DNA from: Hyperoplus lanceolatus
Lineage: Eukaryota; Chordata; Actinopteri; Uranoscopiformes; Ammodytidae
DNA length: 64,000 bases
Assembly (NCBI GenBank): GCA_026929865.2
Contig: CM049398.1
Span: forward strand, 24,733,001 to 24,797,000
Direction: 5' to 3'
In this document: in pieces, positions 38,801-53,800 of the stretch
How the letters are laid out: the number at the start of each line of letters is the position of its first letter
How positions within the stretch are numbered: the first letter of the stretch is position 1
Program-made: the position numbers and the translations under genes
The notes under the pieces: generated by a model
Database searches by the model: none
What the model was told of the DNA's origin: nothing
Seen by the model: the letters and a program-made list of their open reading frames with translations, nothing else

Positions 38801-41800
38801 CTGTAAACTGGCATGTTTATAACTAAGGTGGACCCCCTTTGTTTACGTACCCTTTGTCTACATACCAGTTAATAGAGCCTAGGCTGTGTATAAACAATTA
38901 TCTTTATCAGCGCACTGACAGGAGGCGGATCGTGTGGAGATGTTCCCTGATTTAGACAAAAAGTGATTTTGACAACCAGCAACCTCCAGTATCGCTGACT
39001 CAACCTTTAATGGCAGACATCAGTGTAAGCATAAAAAAAGCGCACATGTTCATACACGATACTTTACTTGCTTGATTTTTTTGTTATACTGCAGACAGAG
39101 CTGTGGGCTCAGCACCTTATTTGAACTCTCCGTACACCGTCTGGAGCGTCAACAGCACTTTCTCTATTAGATGTAATTTCCTGACAGAAGAGGGGGGTGG
39201 GGGGACTAATGTCTGGCGCCTCGCTACAGGGTAGTGTGTAATACAATCAAAGTAAACACTAAGATAATGATGGGGGGGCAGAAAGGAGGTGTCCTTGGGG
39301 TTAGTCATTGAGGATAGTCAGGTAAACTACAGCACCCTCGTCGGCTTCTCATCACTGAACGGCTCGGGGTGTGACATGGGTGTCACTCGGTCACCAATGG
39401 GAGATGAGGAGAGGCTGCACAATAAGCAGGGAGGAGCAAGTCTTTTTCTCAGCCCAGATCCCCGGGCGAGTAGCAATGGAATGCACAGATAACCTCAAAG
39501 TCATAACAACCCCGCGGGGGAGTATCTGATCGGAGAGGCTGCTTTTATAGATTTGCACAAGGAGGTGGAGCTGCGTGAAACAAAACAGACCTGCAATGGT
39601 ACGACCGGCTCATGCAAAAAATGGAATGGATGCAAGGCCTTTGCCTCTGTTCCATTCATTTAAATGGAAGGGCTGTCCAGTTCAAGATGGAGAGACACTG
39701 CTTCAACTATAAAAACCTAGACGGTGGAATCTTGTGGATTGTTACAAACATTCTTGGTTTGCATTTAAAAAGGGTCAATTCATCCAAATTCCTCCTAACC
39801 TCCAGCAGTATTCCCCCAATGAAACAGATACAATTTACATCTTTGACAAATACATCGATACACAATAATACCCCCACCAACCCCTCTTAAGGCCCCACTG
39901 GACACTATTTTAGGGACAAGTAGTTCCAGACACTTTGCAACAACAGTGCTGCCGTTGTGCAGGTAGAGTACTGGTCTGCAATGCATGCTTGACAACTTTA
40001 CAGTGGGTAGAACTATACACTCACTGTTGACGACGAACAGAGGAAAAGCAGAGCCAAACTAAACATAGGCCGTACTTTGTTTCCATTGTTCTCAGAGCCT
40101 TAGGACAGAGGCTTTGCCATGTGAGTCATCTCGGATTTAAGAGTTTCCATTTCCATTCATAATGGCACCGACACAGTCATTGAGGAGTGAGGCTTCTACC
40201 CGTTACTGTCATCTCAGGGGCCTTGAGTGTTTGCCAACTTGGCCAACAAACAACACTTTGGCTAAAACGGCAGGTGTTAAAAGACACATAACGAACAATG
40301 TTTTTAAAGCAACAGTGGAATCTTTTTTTAAGTCTGCATCCTTAGACTAATTGCTGATTAAGAATGCACTTTTTAAGCCAAAAGCCCTGGCACTGAACAG
40401 CCCCGCTGGAGCTATTGGCAGTTGAGTATAATGCTCCAGGGGTACTTCAGGAGCACTAGTTGGGGAAGGAAAGTGCACTACTCATTCTCTATCGCAGCCC
40501 TATTTTTCTGAGCTGGTGTGGGAGCGCTGAAATCACAGAGGTTGTTCTTTAGCTCGACTTATGCGGCCTCTTCTAAGTCTGAAACAGTAACTATTTTCTT
40601 AACACAGATCAGAGGGACTCTTTTCACTGTAAATGGAAACTTGTTTACTATTGGCAGTGTACTATGGCATCATAACTCGTGGCTTTTTCCACCAATTACA
40701 AAAATGCTAAAACATGTCAATCCTTGTGAAAAGAAAAAACAGACCCTCTGATCTCGGAATGAAGCGGCAACTTAACATCTTAACAGACTAAACTTTACAA
40801 GTACAGAGCGCTTTATCTCTCACAGGAGAACAAACACAGCAGGCACAGAATATTTTATTTACTTAAAAGGGTGGTGGGCGATGGGTATCAGTCAAATGAA
40901 GACCTATGTGGCTGGCTAACAGCTCTGAGCCCGGGTAATGACAGCTCTGGGGACGAGAATTCAGAACAAATGTTTCAAAATCGGTGCCTGGCCTCCAGCT
41001 ACTGCTGGCTGAATTTATCAAACATCTGAGTTACCGCCTAGAAAGAGTTTTTCTGTCGCAGATAAAGAAATTGGGAGTAAACTGTCTGATGACCTACATT
41101 CTTCGAAGAACAGTACATAGAGTTTTTTTGGGGGGAAGGGGGTTAATATGGGTTCAATTTAAAGATTTTGACCATTATACAAACATGCATTTTAAGAAAA
41201 ACCTATGAAGAAAGAAATGTCCAGGCTCCAAAAAATAAAGTGTAGCAAGCACACCTGTATTCTGCTATTACTAATCACTACTGTTGGAAAGGTTCCTCAA
41301 CCAATCAGAAGGCCTATCTGAAACCGCCTGTTTCCTGAGAGCTATTGATCCCAGTCCCATGGGCTTGGCTGCGCTGCTCTTTCATGGTTTAATTGGTTAA
41401 TTTTATGCTGGTTACACCCACTGCAGCACTGTGCCAAATTTCTACATTTAAAATGTGAACTGACTGCATACAGCGTGTAGTAACTTGAGCCGCTACCATA
41501 TTCCCTGGTTATGTATGAAACAATATTCATACGCGGACTCTGACAACACAGAGCTCCGAGTCACTTAAGAGTTTACGATTGGACATTCAAAACACATTTC
41601 TGGCTCCATCAGTAGCCGTTCAGCCACAGCTCGTAACCATTCGAAACATGTCGAGGTGTGAAAGGCAGTTAACTTTGTCAAACCTGGAGGCCAAACCTTT
41701 GGCTCACTGCCTCTGTAATTACAGCTTTGAAGTTCAGGAAGCTTTTTCTACAAGCAACACTTAAGACGGGCCCAGAAAGCAAGCAAGACAAGGGTGCTGA

Positions 41801-44800
41801 CAAACATTGCATTGGGAGGCTCTTTGTTGAGCCAGTGCCTTCACAAAAGGAAAAAAAACTAAGGAAAAACTGCTATGTTATTGAGGATAAACCAATGAAA
41901 GAAAACTCTCTTCACCTAAACCTGCATACAACTACTATGTTTCAAAAATCTGATCTATGCAACTTTGTGTGTTAAAAATCAGACATTTTATAACATATTT
42001 ACCTGATGACATAGCTAAAAATGGTATGATTTGTGGTCTCCAGGTGATGAAGCCCAATGATTGTTCATCTATTAAAACATATATAATAAAATCAGACAAT
42101 AAAAAAAAAAAATTTAATAAAATAACTTTTTTTCTCAGTTGATTGATGATTTGATATTTACCTCTGTACTGAGAACTGAAAATTCTCATTGCAAATCATG
42201 TCTGTTCTGGAGTATAAGGGTTATCACATATGCAGTGAAGTTTGTCCAATCTACTTCTTCTGTTCAGACAGAATTTTACATCATTGTAATAAATGTTTTG
42301 TGGGACCACCATGCTCCTGGAGTTTATTAGCGACTAAGCAAGCAGTCATAAGAACCATTAAGTCAGGCTGCCTCCTAACAAAAAACTAAAAGGGTCTATG
42401 GACCTGGCTACCAATCCCAAGTAGATCCATTTTCCAAGCCCGGCAGTCGGGGCCATGGGAACAGTCTGGGCCATGAAAGCCCTCTGTGTAGCAGGAGCCC
42501 AGGTTCAGTTCAGGGACTCAATCACCTTTCACTCACACCTTCCGTTTCACGTCCCTCTAAACCTCTCACTTTTGCTTTGACTAGCCTCCTCAGTCCTGAT
42601 GCTGCGGCCCTGGATTTGACGCCCAGGTTTACATTTCAACACTGTCTTTTCCTGGGAAACTTCCAGTCGCGGGCAGGGAGCTACGCAGATAAAGGCTGGC
42701 CTCTGATTGGCATTGTTGGGCCTGCTCCGGTTCCCTCACGCGCCCTCGTGCCCCCTATGCAACCTCGCCAAAGGGGTTGGCAGGGAAATGTTACACACCT
42801 CCATTTACAAGGGTCTCTGTTTGAAAGGATTAAGTGATCTGGATTCTGTATCCTTCCTCTGGCCTGAATACTGCTTTGGACATAAAAGGGCCCAATCTTA
42901 TTCGCTTCAAAATCATTTTCCATTCCCCAATAGCAATTCAAGATGGTCACTATGAACCTCTCAACCTCATAGAAAACAGTGGTGAAAAGCTAAATGTTTC
43001 AGCACATGCACTGATGCAGTTTTATAACTCTGACCACAGCTTTCATGATGTTATGATAAATGATGAGGATGTGCAGCAATCAAAATGGTGAGGTGGTCAG
43101 ATGAGTCTCCCTTCACAACGTGAGGACATTTTTACTTTAGTATGAGCATTTATCCAGACATGGAACCAATTCTATTACGATAAAAAAAATAAAGTTCCAG
43201 ATTATTTTCATAATTACAATAGCACAGAAAGAAAACTGGAATAAAATATTGTCCCGGGAGAAACAGAGAATAGAGAAATGTGAGACTGGAGCTAACATTT
43301 ACCTACGTCAAGGATCCTTTAATTTGATTTACATTTTTTGTTGTAAAATGATTTTATTCTGGAAGAGTGGTATTTCAAAACCAGACGTTTTTCCTGTCTT
43401 GGAGGCCTGTACATTGACTTATGGCTGGGAAAGACAGCCAGATGGATCAATTACCCTGATAAGTATCCAGGCACACAAGGCCTTGGCCTATAATTAGAGG
43501 AGAATTTTCTTCAAAGGTAGCCATAAAAATATTGTCAGTTCAACAACAGTTAATTGGACAGTAGATTTAATAACAAGGATCCAATATGTTGGCGGCTGTA
43601 ATTTCAGAGGCCGGGGCGCAGCCCTGTTTGGAGCTGTCAGAAGGACAATCCGATGGAGGTGACCCTGAGGGAGAGATTTACAGTACACTCCCAAATGTCA
43701 CCTGATATTACTACTTTCTCTCCATGACTCTCTTCTGTTGTCCGGCCCAGACCATAGGCCCAGACATGCCCAACCAGGAGACAAGAAGCAATGGGAAGAT
43801 GAATGGAAGAGGGCAACTGGAGGAAGTACTTTTTTTTGGCCTGTCAAGATCAAATTAAATGAACTGCAGATACTACTGTAATGACATAATCTGCCAGTGT
43901 AGTTTAATGGTTCCTAACCACAATACATGGCATAATATAACCCACGAAGTGATGTTTTAGCTAAATGCTAACAACAGCATCATGATACCGTGTTCACCAT
44001 AATATTTTAGTGAGTTCCCCCACAATTTAATAATTAGCATGAAATACAAATTACAGCTGAGGCTGATCAGTCATACCTTTTGCAGGTTATAAACCAAATT
44101 ACTGGATAGGATAGAAATTCTGACCTGATGATGTACTAGAGGCAATATCATGAGATCCCCAAAACAAGTAGGATGCAAGCTCTTGGGAGTGGAGCATGCA
44201 TGTGTGGAAAATAATTCATGTCCATATACCCAATCGTTGCCAAGACATTTCGGTCTGAACCAAAGTGGTGGACACATTCACATCTCTAGAGCCGGGGCAC
44301 TGGCACGGCTGAAGAATGTTTCTGAGGTGGTTAAACGGCTGGTGGAATGTACCAGTGTGTGTTTTCAGCCCTGCAGAGTCAGCACTCTTTAGGGCCCAAA
44401 CCCACAATCATCCATGTGTCTCTCTTTCCCTCCTTCTGGATTTTGCCTCTGATAAAACTGAATACGATATAACTATATAAAAACCAGCATAACACATAAT
44501 TTTATTTAGCCAACATTTTTCTTTTAAGCAGATCAAATAACTGACCTCAGAAAAGGTTTGGACTTGCATAAAAGCGTATGGTTGCGTGGGAGTTGACTCG
44601 ACAATCCCTAGCACAGCAGTGCCGGCTGTGTCTCTGGGTTGACAAAGCTCTTGTAAACAAGGATAAGGAACCTTGGGTGGCGAGTTACTGGTGAGTGTGT
44701 GCCATTGTGGGAACTGAAGTACAGAGCGGGCCAAACCACAGCAGCTGTGAACACCTGAAAAAATACAACCTGAGTAATAGACTCACAGCTGCTTCTGTCC

Positions 44801-47800
44801 GATGACTATGTCAACTTTGGCCTCAGGTGATCCCCTTCAACACAATGTTTACTGGTCAGGTTTAAGGACAGCAATGGACATCATAAAATCAAATGAATGC
44901 TATTGATTCATAGTCCTTCCCAACATTATTTAATCAAATGTGTAATGTGTGAATTTCTGTAGTTAATAAGATGACATTTCTTTTGCAAAATAATAAGACT
45001 TATTTGTTACTTGTTTTTCTATTTTTTTTAATTGGAATAGCATCTTTATAATGCAATGGTAGAAATAAAGTTAAGAATTGTTTTATGCTACCTCTGAGAT
45101 GTAGCAATGTTTTCTGTTTCCACGTATTGTTTTCATTTATTTAATTATCTTTTTATTTTGTAATTATTTTTTTTTTTCATTGCTGATTGCACAAAAAATG
45201 AAACATTGTCAAATGTGTAAAATACGTCACAAATCAGTAGGGGAGAGTGGCCTAAGTTGTGCAATTTTTCACTCAAAGTGACTTTAAAGTAAGACCTTGA
45301 CAGTAAAGTCTCCAACTCAAATATGTACATATATTTCAGGATGTTGTGCATCCCTGGCAATAAAAACTTTGGATCTGGAAACTGTTGAAGAAATATAGCT
45401 TTCGGAAAAAAAGTTGTCTTGATGCACAACTTGCCCCCGGTGGTGTAAGTTGTGCGGTTGGAGAGAATACCATGGGGTGAATTGTGCCATTGATATATAT
45501 CTCATAAACTGTAATGCAAGACAAAGCCAGACAATCACTTGTTTAAGGTGTATTTAAAGTAAATAGTTGACAAAGATTGAAGGACAATTTTCTTAAACAA
45601 GGCCTAGCAGATCTAATCGTTTTACCTGCAAAGCTCACAATGACAAAGTCACCATCATCATCTTTCTGGCCATCTGAACTCTCATCAGTGGTGTCGTTAA
45701 GTGGAATTGAGATGTCACTCTCTTCTGAGCTACTGTAGACAATCACTTTCTTTTGGTGACCAGCGTATACAGCCATGCCACTGGCACAACTCTCAGAAAT
45801 GTACTTTGCACTAGTTGCTCCGTGCTTGTGGAACCTACTGCCTCCTGACAAATGTGATTCCCCTACATTTCTGCCTTTAAATCAAGGCTCAAAACCCATA
45901 TGTACACCCTGGTGTTTCCTCCCCATTAACTATCTTACCTCTGCACTACTATCTGTGTTTATGTGGATGTATGGGCTTTACGTCTTTTATTTTGGTTATT
46001 GTTATTTGACCTTCATTGTTTACTTACTGAATGCACTATGTACAGCACTTTGGACAGTGCAAACTGTCATAAATGTGCTTTTATAAATACATTTTACTAA
46101 CGTACTTACTTATAACTCACACAGGCCCTTTGGCACAAATCACCCCAATCCCAGAAATTTGGATGATAAGCATGATGCAGCAGTTTAGGGCTGACATCGT
46201 GCTAACTGTATAGACTCAAAATGTAGCATACCAAAGCACTAACACATGTGTCAAATGTTTTCAAACTTGTCTATAATTGTTCAGACACAATAATCAAAAA
46301 ACCTTGATCATGGAAATTTTACTTTGAAAGGCAAAACAGTTTTTTGAGCTTAAATGTGCTTATATCTTATTCCTTGTGTCTCCCTTCTTTACAAGATGAG
46401 TCAAATGGATGGCTCTTCTTAAATATGTGGTCACATTTCCAATTTCTTCCACGGTTTTCTAGAAACAAGGGGTGGCACAACTACCAAAATGCACAACTTA
46501 GGCCACTCTTCCCTACAACAAAAACAGATTCAGTTGCTTTGATCATCGAAGTTTTTATGTGTGGACACTTTTCCACCAACAGAAATTGTAACTCTAGTAA
46601 AAGTATTTTTCTTTCAAAAAGTGTCATATGAGAGGTGATGCTTTAAAAAAACATATTCACCAGCAGTTAGCCCTCCGGGCTGTCCAGCATGTCAAAGCAA
46701 TTCACCAGTATTGCATTACAGTACTTATACTCAACCTTATGCTACTGGAAGCTAATGGGACTGACTCTTTTAAGTTCCTTAACTGAAGGAAACATGCAGG
46801 TGATCTCTAGGGAATCCTAGAATTTCTGCAAAAACAGCCAAATCCCACCAGGGCAAATGAACGAGGTGGGACGACTGCTGCCTGAAGGCTGCGGGGTCAG
46901 AAGGTCAGCTGAGAGCCAAAAAATAATATAGGGAGGACATAAGATACAGTCCTTAACAGAGTTTTATAGTTTACTTCTTTTAACATTTCCTGGGGGGGAA
47001 AAATAAATAAAAGCATATTAAGTTACCTTCCACCATCAGCATGGGCTCCTTGGCTCCTCCATGGGCCAGCATCTCCTGGCGGTAACGCTCGCCCATGTCC
47101 CTGACAAAGAGAAAGACAAACACAGAAGAGTAAGAGATAATGTTACAGACACCTGTATTCTCCCGTCTGCTTCTCATAGTCCCTATCACCCCTCCGCCAC
47201 TGCTGCTGACTCGCCGAGCCCAGGGCCAAGTCTCCTTCCTAAGCTGCCTGTTCACAACAGACAGGTGGCAGGAAACAGAGATCTTAAAATGTGCAGGTGG
47301 AACTAAAACAAAATTGTATATGGAGGAAAGGCAGAGAGACAGCCAAAGGAAAAGACAAAAGGGAAGGGGAAAACACTGCAGGGCTGGAGATACGGTAATA
47401 AACAACTTTGGCCTTAATTTTTTTTTTACAAAGCCTTTGAGCTTTGTAGGGCAAACACTTGTGATGAGGGAGGGTCTGGCAACGTGGATGGTAGGGAGTA
47501 GTTCGCAGACACCTGCCAGTACCAAGTCGTGACAGAGTTTCACATTAATGTCATGTTCAATGTCAGGCGGCACAGACTGTAACAGTATCTAGGGAGAGCG
47601 GCCTGTCAGGGGGCATCTGTCTCTGAGCTCTAAACGCGAAACAGGTTTACACTTAAATGCCTTTACATGATTTGTGGAACTCTCTCTCACCATGAACACA
47701 AAGTGACAAGGGACTTAAAGGAGTCAAGGCGGTGTGGGTTAATCAAAGCATACCTCATAACCTCTGTAGACATTGTAGGGCCAGAGCTGAATGAGTGATT

Positions 47801-50800
47801 AATGACTATAAAATAACACAACCCCAGTGAATAGCATGCACTTGTCCCTATACTGTTGGACACCTTAATTGTTTTAGTATCGAAATGCAATGACTCATTA
47901 AGTAATTTTTCCCACTATGATGTCAAATTATTTCAAACAAACAAATTCCACGTGGACCGACCTCAAAATCATGTTGTCAAAATCAGTGAATATCTCCTCA
48001 CAATCCGTACTGTGTGTGTACTGAAAAAAATAAACCCAGTGTTAATACACAGCCTACGCTCTGTAAACGGGAATGTTGCTAGCTGTGGGCCCCCTTTGTT
48101 TACATATCCTTTATTTACATTCTCATTTACAGAGCCTAGGCTGTGTATTTTGTTTCAGTGCACACACAGTACGGACAGGTAGCGGATCATGAGTAGATAT
48201 TTGCAGTTTGCGACAAAAAGTGATTCTGACAACAAGCTTTTCCAGAATCACTGACTCCACCTTTAAACACCTAGCGCCATTCCACTCAAAGAGAATTGAA
48301 TGGTAAATGATAATTTTCTACTTAGTTCACAGTTTTTATCCAGTATCCATTAACAGCCGTCTCACCTGTTTAGAGGATCCTGAACAAAGCACTGGTTCCA
48401 CACCATTGAGGCCACAGCCCGGGACATGAGGTAAGAGTAGTACTTGGCCCCGTAGCCAATCAGGTGGCTGAATCTTAGCTGCCATGCCTGTAGAGGACAT
48501 TTACAAAAAATCAAATAAAAATTAGCTCACACCATTATCATCTTAACCTAGCAGAATGACAGGGCAGCTTAACATGAGATAAGATGTAAACAGAACAAAC
48601 TCACAGTGGGGAGAAGAGATAAACAATCCCAAATAAAGACAGTACCACAAAGAGAGCATGCAACATTCCCGTGACAGTATGTGTTAGTTTTTACTAAATG
48701 GAAAAATGTGTTGTGTGTGGCAGTGGGAGGACATCATAGCCCTTAAAGACTTAACATGTTTCTGCTTATAAAAGCTGTTGAGAGTAGCTGTTCCATGACT
48801 GTGGCAAAGAAGGACCAAAATGAGACATGAACCTTCAACTAGGCTTAAAAACATCTCCATACACTTACAGTGAAAAAACTGCAGAAAATAAAACAATTTC
48901 TCGTTCCTGTAGTTTTCGAAACTGTCAGTAGATAGAAATGAAAAAGAAAATCACAAAACTAATTGCCTCCTCGTCTTTAAAGCTGCTCCTATTGTCTTTA
49001 TTGATGTGGGAGGTGGAAGTAAATACACCTATCCTCCAGCAAACCCAAAAGAAAAAACATTAAATCATAACCTGCCAGCTCCTTCTTTTGACGACAAAAA
49101 AATGGAAATTCCTAAACTGGTAGAAAGCCCCCTTCTCTCTTCTCCCAGTAGTTGCCCGAGGGGCCACCCACCCCCTCCCCTTCATATCTATAAAGTTGAG
49201 GTTCTTTTAAGATCTCTGTAAACGGGGACCCAGGGGTAATTCAGCTGGCAAACACTCAAAACATTCAGCCATTTATAAAAGACAGCAGCTGCCACAGTAA
49301 ACAAAACCACACCTCCCACCTCCACATAAAAAAAGAATAACTTTAAGCATGTTAATGATTTATACTCCAACTGCAAGTGAAATAATTGTTCGAGTCAGAG
49401 GAAGTAGACAACGTATGTACCGGGTGTGTAAGCAAATTACCTATGTGCTTAAGTAAGTACCAATGCTGGAGACAATCCTGGTGCCTTTATAGTGATTACA
49501 CTGCTATCTGTGCAGTGTAATGTTTAAAGTGCCTTATAAGGCAACAATAAAGCTGTTACGGTTAACATGTAACACACAGTTACATATATGCAAATATAAC
49601 AGATTTTAAGTAACATTTTTATGGAGTCTTGTTGGGAACACCTTATAAGTGCATGTATATACAACCTTTATTTAATCTCCTGGGGAAAATATCTGGCTTT
49701 TTAGCCGCTTAAGTCCCCAATAGGTTCATCTGGTAGTTGCTATTGCTAACATTGTTGGTTTGCTCTTTGGTGCTAGACAGGTAGTATAGCATTTAGCTGA
49801 AAACAGCTACCTGCTAAATTGACACAGATGAGAGCTGTGAGAGTGAACCAAAACCGTCATGTTGTGGGACCATAAAACCAAAACAGTTCCTTTAACTTTT
49901 TATGTCTTCATATTTAAACACTTTTGGAAATTTCATTTTACCCTATTTGGTTACTTCATCAACCTTGATTTGCAAAATAAAAAAAGTTGAAAATGAAAAA
50001 GTTACAAAAGTAAAGAAAAGTATTGTAAAACCCTACAATAACACTGTAGGTTTGAAAATTTAAATGTAGGAGTATTTTAAGGAGTTCTCAATACAGTTAA
50101 ATTGAGACCTCACTATAAACTTTATAAGACCATGTACAGTATACTCCAATTAGAATGACATTATAAAAATGTATTAAAAGTCTGTTTCATTAGTTTTCGG
50201 ATCACATTGACAAAGTGGTATTGCGAGATCATATCTGAAATCATATTTGTTAGCTCTGCATCTGCATTACATAGACGCATCCTTTAAATGACCCTGCTTT
50301 AAATCCAATATAAATTAGTACATGCCTTTTTATGTTCATACAGCTGTTAAAATCCTTGAAATGGAAGAATTAAAAAATACAGCACAGTGGACAATTGTAA
50401 AACGGCATAACCAAAATATGTCTATAAAATATACTTTTATGATAAATTACCTTCAAAAAAGAAGTTACTGGCATACATAAGTGTAATAAATGTTAAAATA
50501 AGGTCTGCTCATCGGATCCAACATAATGCTTAAAAGTGTCGACTTAATAATAATAATAATTGATAGGTTTTATATAGCGCTTTTTTGGAGGTCTCTCAAA
50601 GACGCTTTACATCACATAGAATATACATAAAGAAAAAACACGAAAACAAGATACAAAAACAAATTCAAAATAGAGTCAGGTGTGGTATGGGTGGAGTCAG
50701 GTGTCATAGGCTTTCTTGAAGAGGTGAGTTTTGAGTTGGCTTTTCAATGAGTTTATTGAGTCTGAGTTTCGGCTGTTTGGGGGGAGGGAGTTCCAGAGGG

Positions 50801-53800
50801 TTGGGGCAGCAATGGCAAAAGCTCTGTCTCCTAGGGTGCAGTGTTTTGATATTGTGATGGGGGGGTCAGACGGTTTGTGTTAGATGATCTGAGTTGGCGA
50901 GTGGGGGAGTGTTATTTGAGGAGGTCGGTAAGCTAGGGGGGTGGGGGGGCAAGGTTATGGAGGGCTTTGTAGGTGATGAGCAGGATCTTGAAATTAATTA
51001 GTTGCTGTATTGGGAGCCAGTGAAGTTGTTTGAGGATGGGAGTGATGTGTTCTCTTGTGCGGGTGTGGGTGAGTAATCTGGCAGCAGAGTTCTGAACATA
51101 TTGGAGTTTGCAGAGGTCGGTGGAGGGGAGGCCGTAGAGGATGCTGTTGCAATAGTCCAGTCTGGAGGTGACGAAGGCATGAATGAGTGTTTCTGCAGTG
51201 GAGGGGGAGAGAGTGGGTCGAAGGCTTGCAATGTTACGGAGGTGAAAGAAAGATATTTTAGTGATGTTCTTGATGTGGGATTTGAAGGAGAGAGTAGGAT
51301 CTAGGATGACTCCAAGGTTTCGGACCAGGGGGGAAGGAGTGACTGTGTGTCCATCAATGCAAAGTGAGAAGTCTTGGGTGGAAGGGAGGAGGGATTTGGG
51401 GCAGGATCTTGAAATTAATTAGTTGCTGTATTGGGAGCCAGTGAAGTTGTTTGAGGATGGGAGTGATGTGTTCTCTTGTGCGGGTGTGGGTGAGTAATCT
51501 GGCAGCAGAGTTCTGAACATATTGGAGTTTGCAGAGGTCGGTGGAGGGGAGGCCGTAGAGGATGCTGTTGCAATAGTCCAGTCTGGAGGTGACGAAGGCA
51601 TGAATGAGTGTTTCTGCAGTGGAGGGGGAGAGAGTGGGTCGAAGGCTTGCAATGTTACGGAGGTGAAAGAAAGATATTTTAGTGATGTTCTTGATGTGGG
51701 ATTTGAAGGAGAGAGTAGGATCTAGGATGACTCCAAGGTTTCGGACCAGGGGGGAAGGAGTGACTGTGTGTCCATCAATGCAAAGTGAGAAGTCTTGGGT
51801 GGAAGGGAGGAGGGATTTGGGGCCAATGATGATGATTTCCAATTTATTGCAGACTTGACGAGTCTTCTGGGCTGTAGCCACTTTAATAAGACTAAATAGC
51901 ACTCCAGAGAAGAGTTATGGCTCAGAAAAGCTTGGGCGAGCTAAAGTCTACGGAGTTTGCTTGGTCAGCTGAACGCTGCAGTGCCTTGGGGTCATGTAGG
52001 CTGGAGGTCTGTTCTAGCTGTCTAACTGTATAAAACTGATAAAAAGGGAAAGTTTGGATGTACTGACAAAAAATGTTCACAAACTCCTCTGATGCAGAAA
52101 AACAAAGCGTATTGATGTACTGAAGAAGAAAAAAAGAAAAGAAAAAATGCACACTGAGGTTTGTGGATTTTCATTTAAGTTTTAAGCCCAGCCTTTGATT
52201 TGAAGACTCTTTGATTCCACTGTAATTCTTCTGTGGTTTTACGACTGCTGATATTCTGGAAACAAAAAAAGCTGCCATTGAAGAGCTGTTTGGTTCACTG
52301 TTCAGGCCAGGGCTTTGCTTTAAATCACTCGTCACAACGTGCCACGAAAATGATTTTCAGACTTCCAAGCTCCTCTTTGTTTCCAATCCCCTCGGCCACA
52401 CATCAAGTGATTAATGTCGACGTTTGAGAGTGGGTGCAAGTGGGTGACATGTCGGCCAAATATCCCTTTTGATCCCTACATACAAAGGAGACAAAGTCAG
52501 TGCAGCCTTTTCACTCTGTTCCTCTTGCAAATGAGATAAAAGGCATTTTTTTTGTTTTTTTCCTGTCTTTCTCAACTCAACTTGTGGCGTTCTGTTCGTG
52601 GTGATAAGGTGCAACTCCCCATTTTTGTACAAGAAGGATGTGGATTATGTGTACTTGAGCCGAGCGTGCATCAAAAACCCTGCTCATTTAAAAAAAAATG
52701 GCACAGCAAAGCGAACCATGTGGTCCCTAAAGCATTCAGGCCAAGAATCGCAGATTAAAGAAAGTCAACACAGTGAGCAAAACATCTTGCTTTCTGCCAT
52801 TTGTTTCCAAATATTATCTTCGGCTCAAGGGTGAGCATGTGGTCCGTGTTACTCGCAGCTGATCCTCCCTCTCAGTAAGCGGCGGGAAATGATAGCCCCG
52901 CTCTGTAAACTATACACATGTCAGCATCACCCTAATGTTTATAATCCACAGCTCTCCATAACCTATTAGCCACTCAAATGTGTTCACTTTACCGTGGAAA
53001 CTTTTCCCTGAAAAAAAGGCAAAAAAGAACCTTAAGTAGAGTCTGTTTCTGAAGGATCTAAACAAATCTGTTTTCACTTGCTCTGATCCAATGATGATCA
53101 AATTGGAGAAACCTGAGCACGGCAATCATCCTCATTTTCTGCAGAGTTCAAATGAGGAAAATGATCCTTCTGCTGCGGTTTTACTGCTCAGACGGAGGCG
53201 AGGTGTCTGCTAGAGCTTTCAGCATGGTCTGAAAGGTTGAAGAGGGAACGACTAAGACAGTGGGAAACTATAACATATATAACAACCACAATCCCCCGGA
53301 AAGGGTGTTCCAAAGCAGGGCACTTCGCTCCAGGCCACTAAAGTATATTCTTTGCCACTAAAGTTGGCGAAGAATATACAGCAGTTCTGTAATCTCTATT
53401 CCTGATGGCAACCCCACATAATTATAGTCCCACAGCCATACGATGGCCATTCCTGGCTAAATTATGACTGTGTTTTTTTGATTCCCCGCTCCCTCATGGC
53501 CTCATCCCCTCACCCACAGCTGTAAAAGTGGGGGGAAATAGAGAGCTTTTTTCATTAAAAGGAACCGGGAGGAAGAGTTTCAAATATTTCCCCCAGGGAG
53601 AGCCGATTCAAAGTCTAACTCTGCTTTGTTATTTTAGCACGGCTTCAAAAAAGAAAAAAAAAACTTTAATCCCTTAAATGCTGCTGTGCCTGGGTTAAAG
53701 ATATAAAACCAGAGAGAAAGGGAGGAGGAGAGACAGAGAAAGGGAGAGGCGAGTAGAAAAGCTAAAAGGGCTCCTCGCTCAAGTTTGTGGTGCTGCTGAG

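Larger units (their letters stand above)
35830..47020 (-). other. mipep: mipep last intron (11.2 kb)
   Basis: It holds the unexplained frame at 36437-36951, a CA/CG-repeat near 37.9 kb, a fold-back element near 38.9 kb and a transposon at 45.2-46.5 kb. Stretches 39.1-45.2 kb show nothing I can name. Confidence 0.6.

Noticed and set aside
41000-45200. Several short open frames with hydrophobic or basic character
   Set aside because: All are under 110 codons, overlap on both strands, and show no motif or exon boundary that connects them.
46980-47573. 197-codon minus-strand open frame
   Set aside because: Only the stretch [13 protein letters not shown]... belongs to mipep; the remainder reads through the introns on both sides.
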